From assembly GCA_945869265.1 (NCBI GenBank), contig CAMBOI010000012.1:1-64000 (forward strand): a stretch of DNA of 64,000 bases. The letters are read 5' to 3'. Below, piece after piece: positions 43,165-53,239 of this stretch. Below the pieces are notes generated by a model that did not search any database, was not told the origin of the DNA, and worked only from the letters and a program-made list of their open reading frames with translations. Within the stretch, counting starts at the first letter, position 1; every line of letters begins with the position of its first letter. The stretch comes from an uncultured Prevotella sp. (GTDB taxonomy: Bacteria; Bacteroidota; Bacteroidia; Bacteroidales; Bacteroidaceae). The translations under genes were made by a program, and so were the position numbers.

Positions 43165-43858
43165 GACCTACGAGTTTTCATATACCGAAATCCCCAATTT
43201 CCCCGTATCTACGGTTGAGGGGCATGCCGGCAAAATAATCTTTGGTAAATTGGGCGGCAAGGACATCATGGCTATGCAGGGACGATTCCACTACTACGAG
43301 GGCTACTCGATGAAGGAGGTTACGTTCCCCATTCGCGTGATGTATGAACTTGGTATCAAGACACTATTCGTGAGCAATGCCTCGGGAGGTATGAACCCCG
43401 AATTCAAGATTGGCGACCTCATGATTATCACCGATCACATCAACTTCTTCCCCGAGCACCCATTGCGCGGAAAGAACTTCCCCACAGGTCCCCGCTTCCC
43501 CGACATGCACGAGACCTACGACCTCAGTCTTATCGCCGAGGCCGACAGTATCGCCAAGGAGAAGGGCATACGTGTGGTGCATGGCGTCTATATAGGTGTG
43601 CAGGGCCCCACATTCGAAACTCCTGCCGAGTATAAGATGTATCATCGCCTGGGTGCCGACGCAGTGGGCATGAGCACTGTGCCCGAGGTTATCGTGGCTC
43701 ATCACTGCGGCATTCGCACATTTGGTATTAGTATCATCACCGACCTCGGTCTTGAGGACACTCCCGTGGAGGTGAGTCATGAGGAGGTGCAGGTGGCTGC
43801 CAACAATGCCCAACCGCTCATGACTGAGATTATGCGTGAAATGATACGTAGAAGTTGA
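43049..43858 (+). CDS. punA: Purine nucleoside phosphorylase
   Basis: 269 residues. ETAIILGTGLGQLASEI is the phosphate-binding loop, VEGHAGKIIFGKLGGKDIMA and MQGRFHYYEGYSMKEVTFPI the trimeric PNP motifs, FVSNASGGMNPEFKIGDLMI the base site, and HRLGADAVGMSTVPEVIVAH the C-terminal signature. Splits purine nucleosides with phosphate in salvage. Its first 116 nt lie inside lpxK in another frame. Confidence 0.95.
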   Translation: MYERIQETASWLKQRMTTSPETAIILGTGLGQLASEITETYEFSYTEIPNFPVSTVEGHAGKIIFGKLGGKDIMAMQGRFHYYEGYSMKEVTFPIRVMYELGIKTLFVSNASGGMNPEFKIGDLMIITDHINFFPEHPLRGKNFPTGPRFPDMHETYDLSLIAEADSIAKEKGIRVVHGVYIGVQGPTFETPAEYKMYHRLGADAVGMSTVPEVIVAHHCGIRTFGISIITDLGLEDTPVEVSHEEVQVAANNAQPLMTEIMREMIRRS

Positions 43859-43866
43859 TATATATT

Positions 43867-44931
43867 ATGGATATATCTAAATTAGGAGAATTCGGTCTGA
43901 TCGACCGTCTTACCAAGGACTACCAACCCAAGAACGCCTCTACGGTGTATGGGGTGGGTGATGATTGTGCAGTGCTCGAATACAAGGACAAAGAGGTGCT
44001 CGTCACCACCGACATGCTGATGGAGGGTGTGCACTTCGACCTCACCTACATCGACATGCAGCACCTGGGATATAAGTCGGCTATGGTGAATATCAGTGAT
44101 ATCTTCGCCATGAACGGCACGCCACGTCAGATTACCGTGTCGCTTGCCATCAGCAAGAGATTCACGGTGGAGGACATCAAGGCTTTCTATAATGGACTAC
44201 GTCTGGCATGCGACAAATGGAATGTGGATATCGTCGGGGGCGACACAACATCGTCATACACTGGTCTTGCCATCAGTATCACCTGCATCGGTGAGGCCGA
44301 CAAGGACGACATCGTGTATCGCAATGGAGCGAAGGAGACCGACCTCGTGTGCGTCTCAGGCGACCTCGGTGCGGCATATATGGGACTCCAACTGCTCGAA
44401 CGCGAGAAGACGGTGTATTATCAGCAAGTGGAGGAAGCAAAGAAGAAGGGCGACAAGCGCGCACTTGAGGAGCTCAAGGATTTCCAACCCGATTTCGCCG
44501 GCAAGGAATATCTGCTCCAGCGACAGTTGCAGGCAGAGGCTCGTGGAGATATCATCGAAAAACTGCGCGCTGCGGGAGTGAAACCCACGGCGATGATGGA
44601 CATCAGTGACGGACTAAGCAGCGAACTGCTACATATCTGCAAGCAGAGCCACGTGGGATGCCGTATCTTCGAGAAGAATATCCCTATCGATTATCAGACG
44701 GCAGTGATGGCTGAGGAACTCAATCTCAATGTCACCACTTGTGCCCTCAATGGCGGTGAGGACTACGAACTCCTCTTTACCGTGCCCATCGGCGACCATG
44801 AGCGAGTGAAGGACATCGAGGGTGTGCATCTCATCGGACATATCACCAAGGAATCCCTGGGAAAAGTGCTCGTCACAAGAGACGACAACGAGTTTGAACT
44901 CGTGGCACAGGGATGGAATCCACTGGCTTAA
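43867..44931 (+). CDS. thiL: Thiamine-monophosphate kinase
   Basis: Starting from the ATG at 43867 the protein has 354 residues. LGEFGLIDRLTKDY, VYGVGDDCAVLEYKDKEVLV, TTDMLMEGVHFDLTY and VDIVGGDTTSSYTGLAISIT are canonical ThiL nucleotide and metal motifs; MMDISDGLSSELLHI follows. Makes thiamine diphosphate in the cytoplasm. An insertion with a charged helix (about residues 180-225, VEEAKKKGDKRALEELKDFQ) is usual for Bacteroidetes members. Confidence 0.95.
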   Translation: MDISKLGEFGLIDRLTKDYQPKNASTVYGVGDDCAVLEYKDKEVLVTTDMLMEGVHFDLTYIDMQHLGYKSAMVNISDIFAMNGTPRQITVSLAISKRFTVEDIKAFYNGLRLACDKWNVDIVGGDTTSSYTGLAISITCIGEADKDDIVYRNGAKETDLVCVSGDLGAAYMGLQLLEREKTVYYQQVEEAKKKGDKRALEELKDFQPDFAGKEYLLQRQLQAEARGDIIEKLRAAGVKPTAMMDISDGLSSELLHICKQSHVGCRIFEKNIPIDYQTAVMAEELNLNVTTCALNGGEDYELLFTVPIGDHERVKDIEGVHLIGHITKESLGKVLVTRDDNEFELVAQGWNPLA

Positions 44932-44955
44932 CTTGGATTAGGATTGTTTCTTTTG

Positions 44956-45057
44956 GTCCACAGATTTCACAGATTAACACAGATTATGAGCCTTTGGCTC
45001 TGATTTGAAAATCTGTGATAATAAAAAAATCAGTGTTAATCTGTGTAATCTGTGGTC
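44956..45057. repeat. Dyad repeat of a second type (cacagatt/aatctgtg)
   Basis: Left arm built from ccacagatttcacagattaa and right arm from ttaatctgtgtaatctgtgg, about 28 nt each, around an A+T-rich centre. Related in style, not in sequence, to E1-E4. It lies after thiL; the rest of 45058-45181 shows nothing recognisable. Confidence 0.65.
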
Positions 45058-45181
45058 AATTATTATCAGTGGGAAATAAGGGATAAGTGAATGTTGTAAT
45101 GTGAAATGCTGTAAAATCTCAGGATAAATAGGGGCGCAAGACTAAATAGATGTTAAATTATTAACATTTCCAGTCGAAAGA

Positions 45182-45213
45182 TTTGGTAGATTCAAAAATA
45201 GTTAGTACCTTTG
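45182..45213 (+). promoter_or_regulatory. tRNA-Phe promoter
   Basis: TTTG (45182-45185), exactly 20 nt, TACCTTTG (45206-45213). Confidence 0.8.
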
Positions 45214-45234
45214 CACCCGCAAATGAGAAACAAC

Positions 45235-45307
45235 GGTGCCATAGCTCAGTTGGTAGAGCAAAGGACTGAAAATCCTTGTGTCCCCGGTTCGATTCCTGGT
45301 GGCACCA
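45235..45307 (+). tRNA. tRNA-Phe (GAA)
   Basis: 73 nt. The acceptor arms GGTGCCA and TGGCACC pair; the anticodon loop is CTGAAAA with anticodon GAA; the T-arm GGTTCGATTCC is canonical. CCA is not fully encoded (ACT follows). Confidence 0.97.
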
Positions 45308-45319
45308 CTCATACAAAGA

Positions 45320-45348
45320 AAGCTGCTCAATTTGAGCGGCTTTTTTTT
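45320..45348 (+). terminator. Terminator after tRNA-Phe
   Basis: Stem GCTGCTCAA/TTGAGCGGC followed directly by eight T residues. Confidence 0.85.
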
Positions 45349-45388
45349 GTGTGTTTATACATTTAATAACAAATTATATCAGATTATC

Positions 45389-45420
45389 TTTGGTAGTACC
45401 AAAAAATAATAGTACCTTTG
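45389..45420 (+). promoter_or_regulatory. Promoter of the pantothenate kinase gene
   Basis: TTTG (45389-45392), exactly 20 nt, TACCTTTG (45413-45420). Confidence 0.75.
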
Positions 45421-45449
45421 CCCAATAATTCATCTATTGAACGCGAACA

Positions 45450-46274
45450 ATGGGTATAATAATTGGAATTGATGTGGGCATAAGCACCACGAAAATCATT
45501 GGAATAAAGGATGGCGAGGTAGTGTCGCCAATACGTATTACGGCTATCGACCCCGTGACTTCGCTCTACGGGGCATTCGGCAAGTATCTTCACGACACAG
45601 GTGTCAGTTTGACCGATATTGAGCATATCATGCTGACGGGTGTGGGCAGCGCTTATATCGACAAACCAGTGTATGGACTGCCGACAACCAAGGTGGAGGA
45701 GTTTCTCGCCGACGGACTTGGGGCTCGCCATGAGTCGGGCATCAAGGATGCCATTGTGGTGAGCATGGGCACTGGCACCTCTTTTGTCAAGTGTGTGGGA
45801 GATGACATCTGCCATATCGGTGGCATAGGAGCCGGTGGCGGCACGTTGCAGGGCTTGTCGCGCCTGCTGCTCAACACCGGCGATGTTGACTATGTGTGCG
45901 AGCTTGCCAAGAAGGGTAATCTCGCAAATATCAATCTCTTGATTGGGGATATCAGTGCCAGTCCGCTACCCGGTTTGCCGATGGATGCCACAGCCTCGCT
46001 CTTCGGTAAGGCACAGAGCAATGCCCAGCCCGAGGATGTGGCACGAGGTATCATCTATATGGTGCTACAGTCGATAGGCAGTGCGGCAGTGTTGTCGGCA
46101 ATAGGCAGCACAATCAAGGATTTTGTACTGATAGGCAATCTCACCCTTCTGCCTGCCTGTCAGGAGATCTTCCCCGCAATAGGCAAACTCTATGGAGTGA
46201 GGTTCCACATACCTCAACATTCTGAATTTTGCACTGCCATTGGAGCAGGATTAAATTATTTCAAAAATAGGTAA
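45450..46274 (+). CDS. coaW: Type II pantothenate kinase
   Basis: 274 residues. GIIIGIDVGISTTKIIGI is the ASKHA phosphate-1 loop; VVSMGTGTSFVKC and GGIGAGGGTLQGLSRLLL are typical of the type II (eukaryote/Staphylococcus-like) enzymes; IGAGLNYF ends the protein. Catalyses the first step of coenzyme A synthesis. A BadF/BcrA-type activase is a less likely alternative. Confidence 0.85.
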   Translation: MGIIIGIDVGISTTKIIGIKDGEVVSPIRITAIDPVTSLYGAFGKYLHDTGVSLTDIEHIMLTGVGSAYIDKPVYGLPTTKVEEFLADGLGARHESGIKDAIVVSMGTGTSFVKCVGDDICHIGGIGAGGGTLQGLSRLLLNTGDVDYVCELAKKGNLANINLLIGDISASPLPGLPMDATASLFGKAQSNAQPEDVARGIIYMVLQSIGSAAVLSAIGSTIKDFVLIGNLTLLPACQEIFPAIGKLYGVRFHIPQHSEFCTAIGAGLNYFKNR

Positions 46275-46282
46275 TATTGTTG

Positions 46283-46407
46283 AACACAGAGATACAGAGT
46301 CACAGAGATATTGTTGATCTCAGAGCTACAGAGATAATAATTCTTTGTGGACTTCTATAAACTTAAATTAAATATGAAAAAACTCAGTGTCTCTGTGACT
46401 CTGTGTT
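46283..46407. repeat. Dyad repeat element E3
   Basis: Left arm aacacagagatacagagtca, right arm gtctctgtgactctgtgtt, with a longer centre (about 80 nt) than the other copies. Between coaW and the flavoprotein gene. Confidence 0.7.
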
Positions 46408-46433
46408 TATTAATAAAATAATAATTGACGTAT

Positions 46434-47375
46434 ATGAAGAAGAATAGAATATGTGAACTCTTCGGTATTGAAAAACCGATAATACAGGGAGGAATGGTAT
46501 GGTGCAGCGGTTGGCGCCTTGCCTCCGCAGTGAGCAATGCCGGCGGTCTTGGACTCCTCGGTGCTGGTTCGATGCACCCCGAAACACTCGTCGATCATAT
46601 CCACAAGATGAAGGAAGCCACATCCAAACCATGGGGCATAAACGTACCGCTGATGTATCCCGAGATAGACAGATTGATGGACATCATCATCTCCGAGGGA
46701 GTGAAGATTGTGTTCACTTCGGCGGGCAGTCCCAAGAAATTCACCGCCCGTCTGCATGAGGCAGGTATAAAGGTGGCACACGTGGTTTCGAGCAGTCTGT
46801 TCGCCCGCAAATGCGAGGACGCCGGAGTGGACGCCATAGTAGCCGAGGGATTCGAGGCTGGCGGACATAACGGACGTGAGGAAACGACAACACTCACTCT
46901 GATACCACAGGTGCGCAAAGCCACCTCGTTGCCCTTGATTGCCGCTGGAGGTATAGGTAGCGGTGATGCCATCTTGGCTGTTGAGGCCTTGGGAGCCGAG
47001 GGAGTGCAGATTGGTACTCTCTTCGCCCTTGCCGCCGAGAGTTCGGCGAGCGACGAGTTTAAGCGCCTTTGCACCTCGCTCAATGAGGGCGACACGATGC
47101 TTTGCCTCAAGAAGATTTCCCCCACGCGTCTTGTCAAGAACACCTTGTATGCCAAGGTGGCAGAGGCTGAGGCGGCTGGAGCCGATGCCGACGCATTGCG
47201 CACGATAATGGGTAAGGCTGCCTCCAAGCGTGGTATCTTTGAGGGCGATGTGGAGAACGGCGAGATAGAGATTGGTCAGATTGCATCCGCGGTGAAGTCA
47301 ATCGACACTGTGGCTGACATCTTCGCGCGTCTCAACCGGGAATACAACGAAAGACTTTCATGTTTAATTAAATAA
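46434..47375 (+). CDS. Nitronate monooxygenase/FabK-type flavoprotein
   Basis: The ATG at 46434 gives 313 residues. KPIIQGGMVWCSGWRLASAV is the family opening; AEGFEAGGHNGREETTTLTL carries the catalytic His and the FMN site; LIAAGGIGSGDAILAVEALG and GVQIGTLFALAAES bind the FMN phosphate. It could be 2-nitropropane dioxygenase or an enoyl-ACP reductase II (FabK) used in fatty-acid synthesis; sequence alone does not decide. Confidence 0.85.
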   Translation: MKKNRICELFGIEKPIIQGGMVWCSGWRLASAVSNAGGLGLLGAGSMHPETLVDHIHKMKEATSKPWGINVPLMYPEIDRLMDIIISEGVKIVFTSAGSPKKFTARLHEAGIKVAHVVSSSLFARKCEDAGVDAIVAEGFEAGGHNGREETTTLTLIPQVRKATSLPLIAAGGIGSGDAILAVEALGAEGVQIGTLFALAAESSASDEFKRLCTSLNEGDTMLCLKKISPTRLVKNTLYAKVAEAEAAGADADALRTIMGKAASKRGIFEGDVENGEIEIGQIASAVKSIDTVADIFARLNREYNERLSCLIK

Positions 47376-47449
47376 ACACAGAGACACTGAGTCACAGAGG
47401 TAAATCACTGTAGAATCAGAAAAACTCTGTATCTCTGTGACTCTGTGTT
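47375..47449. repeat. Dyad repeat element E4
   Basis: Left arm aacacagagacactgagtca and right arm gtatctctgtgactctgtgt with a 30-nt centre. It overlaps the TAA of the flavoprotein gene and ends 15 nt before the next start codon. Confidence 0.75.
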
Positions 47450-47464
47450 CAATAAATAAAACCT

Positions 47465-50400
47465 ATGCGAGGAAAGATTGATTGCTTTTTGGCTTGCGAC
47501 GACTTCACGGTGCTGGAGCCGACAATAAAATTCCTGCGCGATAGCAGGACAACGCATCATATACATCTCTTAGTGAATGAGAATATGGCATCGAGTGGCG
47601 ACGTGCCCGAGGGCTGCGCCCTTGTTGTGGTGGATTCGCTAACAAGTAGCAATACGATGATGAGTATTGCCGAGAATGCTGATTCCGACTATGCACTGTT
47701 GCTCACAAAACCCACACCCCTCAACGTGGGTATGACTGCCTTGGAACGACTCTTGAGAGTGGCGGCGGATGCTGATGCAGCAATGGTGTATAGCGACCAC
47801 TACTCGATAGAGAACGGCGAGATGAAGCAACATCCTGCCATCGACTATCAGAAAGGCAGTATCCGTGATGACTTCGACTTCGGTTCGCTTGTGCTCATCA
47901 ACAGCCGACTGCTCAGAGAGTATGCCGAAACACAGGTGGAGAACGACGAACTCAAGCATTCGGGATTCTACGACCTGCGCCTCTTCCTCAGTCGCAAGGG
48001 CGAGATACTCCACATCAACGAGTATCTCTATACCGAGGAGGAGCGCGACCTCAGGGCAAGCGGCGTGAAGCAGTTCGATTATGTCAATCCCGCCAACCGT
48101 GAGGTGCAGATTGAGATGGAGCAGGTGGCTACGCGCCATCTCGATGCCATCGGGGCTCTCGTGGATACCAACTACTATCAATATCCCGACTTCAACGAGC
48201 AGGACTTCCCTGTAGAGGCTTCGGTGATTATCCCCGTCAGAAACCGTGAGAAGACTATCCTCGACGCCATCCGAAGTGCATTGCAGCAGGAGACAAACTT
48301 CGAATACAACGTCATCGTCGTTGACAATCACTCCACGGATGGAACTACGGAATTGATTAGGAATGAGGAATCTTCTCATCTTATTCATATTATTCCTGAG
48401 AGGAATGACCTGGGAATAGGCGGATGCTGGAATATGGCAATCAACGACGAGCGATGCGGACGATTTGCCGTGCAGCTCGACAGCGACGACCTCTATTCAT
48501 CGCCACATACATTGCAAACCATCGTCGATGCCTTCAAGCAACAGAAGGCGGCAATGGTGATAGGCTCCTACAGAATGTGCGACTTCGACCTCAACACCCT
48601 GCCTCCCGGACTCATTGCCCATAAGGAGTGGACTGAGGAGAACGGTCCTAACAATGCATTGCGTATCAATGGATTGGGAGCACCACGAGCCTTCTTCACA
48701 CCCTTGCTCCGACAGATACAATTCCCAAATACGAGCTATGGCGAGGACTATGCCCTCGGACTCATCTTCTCGCGTCGCTATCGCATAGGCAGAATCTTCG
48801 ACGAACTCTATCTATGTCGCCGATGGGGAGGCAACAGTGATGCGGCGTTGAGTATCGACAAGATCAATGCCAACAACCTGTATAAGGACCGCTTGCGCAC
48901 ATTGGAAATATCGGCACGCCAACAGATGCAGAAGGGTAAGGCAGATATCATGATAGACAGTCCGCTGCTCAGATTCTTCAACCGCCAGTTGGAGACATGG
49001 GACGAGGCCCGCCGACGCTATCAGCAGTTGCAGGGAGTGAAGACACGCGAACTGCCCTGTGACGCCATCACCATCAACGTGCAATGGAATCCCGCAAGGA
49101 TAACATCCACGGGTGCCAAGATCGACAAGAAGGCAATAGCCGAGCGTCCGTGCTTCCTCTGCGAGGCCAACCGCCCCAAGGAGCAGACCAAGAAGATTAT
49201 CGACGAGCACTTTGAGTTGCTTGTCAATCCGTTCCCCATTCTGCCCACACACTTCACCATCCCCTCGCTGCGCCACGAGCCACAGCGCATATTGGGCAAC
49301 TATGGCGAGGTGTTCAATCTGCTCGACGAATATCCCGAGATGATGGTGTTCTACAACGGACCCAAATGTGGCGCCTCGGCTCCCGACCATGCTCATTTCC
49401 AGGCAGGCACCAGCGGAGTGTTGCCCCTGCAGCGCAGTTGGCAGCGACTCTCGCGCAATCTCACCCCCATACTCGAATACGAGGATGGCGAGGGCGTATG
49501 GAACATCAGCGACTATCCCGTGGCTGCCCTCCTCATCAAGAGCAAAACCAAGAAAAGCGGACAGCGACTGTTTAATATCGTATATAACTCCCTGCCCCAG
49601 AACGAGGGCGACACCGAGCCGATGATGAACGTTGTATCATGGCGTGTTGCCGACAGTTATCTCTCGGTGGTCTTCCCTCGCGAGAAACATCGTCCCGACT
49701 GCTATTCGGCTGAGGGCGAGGCACAGTATCTCGTTAGTCCCGGTGCCCTCGACATGGCAGGATTGATTATTACCCCACGCCAGGAAGACTTCGACCGTCT
49801 CACTGCCGACAAGGCTGAGGCTATCCTCCGCGAGGTAGCTCTCGGCGACGACAAGATGGCAAAGGTGATTGAGAGGATAGTGAAGCATAAGGCCACTCCC
49901 CGCCGCAATCACGAATATAAGGAAGAACCGATGGTGAAGGTGGGAATAGTGAGCGGACAGAAGATATCCTTCGTCCTAAATGCCCCATACACAGCCAAGG
50001 GCGAGACCCTCGAAGGCGAACAGACGGTGGAGTTCTCCGAAGGCGGCATCTTGTGGCGTGGCAATCAGTATCGCGAACTCACCTTCCGTCCCCAAACCGA
50101 GGATGCCTCGTTCTCACTCCACGATGTCACCATTGGCGTCAACTTCCATTGGCAGCGCAAGCAGACGCAGGTGTTCAACGGGCAACTACAGTTGGTGGTG
50201 GAGGCCGACGAGATTACTGCCATCAACATCATCCCCGTCGAGAAATACCTCAAGAGTGTCATATCCAGTGAGATGAGTGCCACGTCGAGTGTAGAGTTGC
50301 TCAAGGCGCATGCCGTCATCTCGCGCTCATGGCTCTTGGCGCAGATGGAGAAGAGGGCAAAGCTTAAGGACGGTGCCAACAGTTTCTTCTCGTTTATCAA

Positions 50401-51247
50401 GAAGGACGACGAGATCATCCGATGGTACGACCGCGAGGACCACACGATATTTGATGTATGTGCCGACGATCACTGCCAGCGCTATCAGGGTATCACCAAT
50501 GCGGGCAATGCCACCGTCGAGGAGGCGGTGAATGCCACCCGCGGACAGGTGCTCACAAGCGAGGGTGAGATATGCGATGCCCGCTTCAGCAAGTGCTGCG
50601 GAGGTATCACCGAGGAGTTCCAGTATTGCTGGGAGAACACTCCGAAGCCTTACCTCTTGTCGATTTGTGACAATGAGGAATTAGGAATTAGGAATGAGGA
50701 ATTAGAAATTAGGAATGAGGAATTCTTCGACCACTGGATACGCACGTCGCCCGAGGCATATTGCAACACCACCGACAAGGCAGTGCTCTCGCAAGTGCTC
50801 AACGACTACGACCAGGAGACACCCGACTTCTATCGCTGGCGAGTGGAATATACACAAGCCGAACTCTCACGACTCATATCCGAGAAGACCAAGGATGACT
50901 TTGGCGACATCATCGACCTCCAACCCGTGGAGCGCGGTAAGAGCGGCAGGATATGCCGACTCAAGATTGTCGGTACCAAGAAAACCCTCACCATCGGCAA
51001 GGAGTTGGAGATACGCCGTACACTCAGCGACACCCATCTCTATAGCAGTGCCTTTGTCGTTGACAGGCATTTCGCCAACGAGGGCGATGCGGTGCCCTCC
51101 GCCTTCACCATCATCGGTGCTGGTTGGGGACATGGCGTCGGTCTGTGCCAGATAGGTGCCGCAGTGATGGGCGCGAAGGGTTATCCCTACGACAAGATAT
51201 TGCTCCACTACTATCGTGGGGCGGAGATTAAGAAGTATTATATATAG
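47465..51247 (+). CDS. Four-module protein: two GT-A-like domains, DUF4922 and SpoIID/LytB
   Basis: 1260 residues, no signal peptide. Residues 1-240 resemble a decayed GT-A fold. About 252-480 is a family 2 glycosyltransferase: [36 protein letters not shown], and the DxD region [10 protein letters not shown] (near 338). About 500-815 is DUF4922: [18 protein letters not shown] and [20 protein letters not shown], the latter with the HxHxQ core of HIT/GalT-like nucleotidyl enzymes. About 822-1260 is a SpoIID/LytB domain: [33 protein letters not shown] and [20 protein letters not shown]. SpoIID proteins cut or bind peptidoglycan outside the cytoplasm, yet no export signal is seen. It is 6 nt from an AmpG-like permease gene, which hints at cell-wall recycling. 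In-frame copies of an intergenic-type micro-repeat occur at 50675-50725. Confidence 0.85.
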   Translation: MRGKIDCFLACDDFTVLEPTIKFLRDSRTTHHIHLLVNENMASSGDVPEGCALVVVDSLTSSNTMMSIAENADSDYALLLTKPTPLNVGMTALERLLRVAADADAAMVYSDHYSIENGEMKQHPAIDYQKGSIRDDFDFGSLVLINSRLLREYAETQVENDELKHSGFYDLRLFLSRKGEILHINEYLYTEEERDLRASGVKQFDYVNPANREVQIEMEQVATRHLDAIGALVDTNYYQYPDFNEQDFPVEASVIIPVRNREKTILDAIRSALQQETNFEYNVIVVDNHSTDGTTELIRNEESSHLIHIIPERNDLGIGGCWNMAINDERCGRFAVQLDSDDLYSSPHTLQTIVDAFKQQKAAMVIGSYRMCDFDLNTLPPGLIAHKEWTEENGPNNALRINGLGAPRAFFTPLLRQIQFPNTSYGEDYALGLIFSRRYRIGRIFDELYLCRRWGGNSDAALSIDKINANNLYKDRLRTLEISARQQMQKGKADIMIDSPLLRFFNRQLETWDEARRRYQQLQGVKTRELPCDAITINVQWNPARITSTGAKIDKKAIAERPCFLCEANRPKEQTKKIIDEHFELLVNPFPILPTHFTIPSLRHEPQRILGNYGEVFNLLDEYPEMMVFYNGPKCGASAPDHAHFQAGTSGVLPLQRSWQRLSRNLTPILEYEDGEGVWNISDYPVAALLIKSKTKKSGQRLFNIVYNSLPQNEGDTEPMMNVVSWRVADSYLSVVFPREKHRPDCYSAEGEAQYLVSPGALDMAGLIITPRQEDFDRLTADKAEAILREVALGDDKMAKVIERIVKHKATPRRNHEYKEEPMVKVGIVSGQKISFVLNAPYTAKGETLEGEQTVEFSEGGILWRGNQYRELTFRPQTEDASFSLHDVTIGVNFHWQRKQTQVFNGQLQLVVEADEITAINIIPVEKYLKSVISSEMSATSSVELLKAHAVISRSWLLAQMEKRAKLKDGANSFFSFIKKDDEIIRWYDREDHTIFDVCADDHCQRYQGITNAGNATVEEAVNATRGQVLTSEGEICDARFSKCCGGITEEFQYCWENTPKPYLLSICDNEELGIRNEELEIRNEEFFDHWIRTSPEAYCNTTDKAVLSQVLNDYDQETPDFYRWRVEYTQAELSRLISEKTKDDFGDIIDLQPVERGKSGRICRLKIVGTKKTLTIGKELEIRRTLSDTHLYSSAFVVDRHFANEGDAVPSAFTIIGAGWGHGVGLCQIGAAVMGAKGYPYDKILLHYYRGAEIKKYYI
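50675..50725 (+). repeat. In-frame micro-repeat (aattaggaatgagg) inside the SpoIID module
   Basis: Tandem copies of a 12-14-nt unit that encode [19 protein letters not shown]. The same text is common in Bacteroidetes intergenic DNA and occurs here near groES (37006-37025). A shorter trace is at 48356-48372 in the same gene. Confidence 0.7.
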
Positions 51248-51253
51248 AATAAT

Positions 51254-52543
51254 ATGAAAAAAAGAAATCCATGGGCGTGGATACCCACGCTTTACTTTGC
51301 CGAGGGATTGCCCAACATCATCGTCACCGGACTCTCGGTGGTGATGTATATGCAGATGGGACTGACGGATGCCGAGGTGGGATTATACACGGGGTGGCTT
51401 GCCCTGCCTTGGGTGATCAAACCACTGTGGAGCCCGTTTATCGACTTGCTGAAGACCAAGCGCTGGTGGGTGCTCACCATGCAGGCGTTGATAGGTGCCT
51501 CGCTTGCGGGCATAGCGTTCTCCATTCCCACCGCCTTCTGGTTTCAGGCCACGATGTGCCTGTTCTTCCTCATCGCCTTCTGCAGTGCCACCCACGACAT
51601 CTCCGCCGACGGATTCTATATGATAGAACTCGACGACCACAACCAGGCTAAGTATGTCGGCCTGCGCAACACGTTCTATCGCCTTGCCATCATCTTCGTA
51701 AATGGCATGCTTGTGTCGTTGGCAGGAATACTCCAGGTGGTGTTCCGCGGACAGATACGCTTCACCTGGGCACTGATATTCTATGGACTTGCTGGATTGT
51801 TCATCGGCTTGTGGCTCTATCACAGTCGGTTTATGCCTCGCCCCACAGAGGATGTGCACACCAAGCGCACATTGACTGAGGTGACGTCGGAACTGAAGAA
51901 GATGTTTATCACCTTCTTCCAGAAGTTCGACCGCCGTGGCACTCTCATCGTCATGCTCTTCCTCTTGTTCTATCGCTTCCCCGAGGCATTGCTCAACACG
52001 ATGACCAAGACCTTCATGCTCCGCAATAACTATGCCGGAGGATTAGGACTCTCGCCACAAGAATACGGACTCGCCAATGGTACGGTGGGACTCATCGGAC
52101 TCCTTCTCGGCGGCATCATCGGAGGCATCCTCGTCAGTCGCGACGGTATGAAGCGCTGGCTGTGGCCCATGGTGTGCGCCATCACTCTGCCCGACGTTGT
52201 CTATATCTACCTCAGTTATTCGCTCAACTCCAACCTCGTCGTCGTGTCGTCGTGCCTCTTCATCGAGCAGTTTGGCTACGGACTCGGATTCACCGTCCTC
52301 ACCCTCTATATGCTCTATTACAGTCAGGGAAAATACAAGACCTCCCACTATTCCATCTGCACCGGCATCTCCTATCTCGGACTTATGCTTCCGGGCATGC
52401 TTTCGGGATATATCAAGGACATGGTGGGCTATCGTATGTTCTTCATAATAGTCATGGTGTGTTGCGCCATAACCTTTGCCGTAACGGCATTCCTCAAGAT
52501 AGATCCCGACTTTGGCAAAAAGGAGAAAACCTCGCAAGAATAG
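51254..52543 (+). CDS. AmpG-like major facilitator permease
   Basis: 429 residues with about twelve membrane spans. PTLYFAEGLPNIIVTGLSVV, WLALPWVIKPLWSPFIDLLK and CSATHDISADGFYMIEL match the AmpG/SLC33 group. AmpG proteins import anhydromuropeptides from the periplasm for recycling. Starts 6 nt after the SpoIID fusion gene, so probably one transcript; the substrate is inferred. Confidence 0.85.
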   Translation: MKKRNPWAWIPTLYFAEGLPNIIVTGLSVVMYMQMGLTDAEVGLYTGWLALPWVIKPLWSPFIDLLKTKRWWVLTMQALIGASLAGIAFSIPTAFWFQATMCLFFLIAFCSATHDISADGFYMIELDDHNQAKYVGLRNTFYRLAIIFVNGMLVSLAGILQVVFRGQIRFTWALIFYGLAGLFIGLWLYHSRFMPRPTEDVHTKRTLTEVTSELKKMFITFFQKFDRRGTLIVMLFLLFYRFPEALLNTMTKTFMLRNNYAGGLGLSPQEYGLANGTVGLIGLLLGGIIGGILVSRDGMKRWLWPMVCAITLPDVVYIYLSYSLNSNLVVVSSCLFIEQFGYGLGFTVLTLYMLYYSQGKYKTSHYSICTGISYLGLMLPGMLSGYIKDMVGYRMFFIIVMVCCAITFAVTAFLKIDPDFGKKEKTSQE

Positions 52544-52575
52544 GAGATTCCCTATGTCAAATAGGAATTTTATCT

Positions 52576-52606
52576 ATTGTCGGTTCGAAAAAAACGACTA
52601 TCTTTG
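52576..52606 (+). promoter_or_regulatory. Promoter of the small lipoprotein gene
   Basis: ATTG (52576-52579), 19 nt, TATCTTTG (52599-52606). Confidence 0.6.
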
Positions 52607-52641
52607 CACCGACAAAAGATTATTAACGCATTAAAACATAA

Positions 52642-53157
52642 ATGATTATGAAAAGACTTTTTACTAATATCACAATGGTGATGATGACCCTCACAATGGC
52701 AATGACACTCACAAGTTGCGACGAGGATGTTGACCAGGCATACGACCTTAACGGAACGTGGACTGGGGCAATTAAGACGATAGTACAAAGTAACAGATTT
52801 GGCTATTATGAAGAGACTTGGTTAACCGATATAACCTTCGTTCAAGATGGAGATTTCTCCCGAGGAGGATATGGATATGAGTATGACTATAGTCCTGATG
52901 GTTATGAATATCGTAATCGTTTCGATTGGACTGTTCGTAATGGAAGAATATATCTATATTATGACGACGGTACAGACATCGTTATCGATCGCTACTCACA
53001 GACAAGAGACCGTTTCTCGGGTATCTTCTGTGATGCCAGAACCTTTGACGATGTAGCATCATTCCAATTAAGAAAAACCAGCGACAACCGCTATTGGGCT
53101 CCCACGCGCTCAGCCAATCCCGCTCCCACCGACAGTATAAAAGGACCGAGGAAATAA
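52642..53157 (+). CDS. Small lipoprotein
   Basis: 171 residues; a second ATG two codons later (52648) is an equally good start. The lipobox MTLTSCDED predicts Cys acylation near residue 26. The mature part (LNGTWTGAIKTIVQSNRFGY, DYSPDGYEYRNRFDWTVRNG) has the strand pattern of small lipocalin-like or DUF-type Bacteroidetes lipoproteins. Function unknown. Ends in the terminator at 53171-53206. Confidence 0.75.
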   Translation: MIMKRLFTNITMVMMTLTMAMTLTSCDEDVDQAYDLNGTWTGAIKTIVQSNRFGYYEETWLTDITFVQDGDFSRGGYGYEYDYSPDGYEYRNRFDWTVRNGRIYLYYDDGTDIVIDRYSQTRDRFSGIFCDARTFDDVASFQLRKTSDNRYWAPTRSANPAPTDSIKGPRK

Positions 53158-53170
53158 TCAAATACTTAAA

Positions 53171-53206
53171 AATGCTGAATATTTTTGCGATATTCAGCAT
53201 TTTTTT
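53171..53206 (+). terminator. Lipoprotein gene terminator that overlaps the rlmN promoter
   Basis: Perfect 12-bp arms (53171-53182 and 53190-53201), a 7-nt loop, then T residues to 53206. Confidence 0.8.
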
Positions 53207-53215
53207 ATACCTTTG
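53184..53215 (+). promoter_or_regulatory. rlmN promoter
   Basis: TTTG (53184-53187) in the loop of the terminator, exactly 20 nt, TACCTTTG (53208-53215). Confidence 0.75.
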
Positions 53216-53239
53216 CACCTTATAATACGCAAAAAGACA

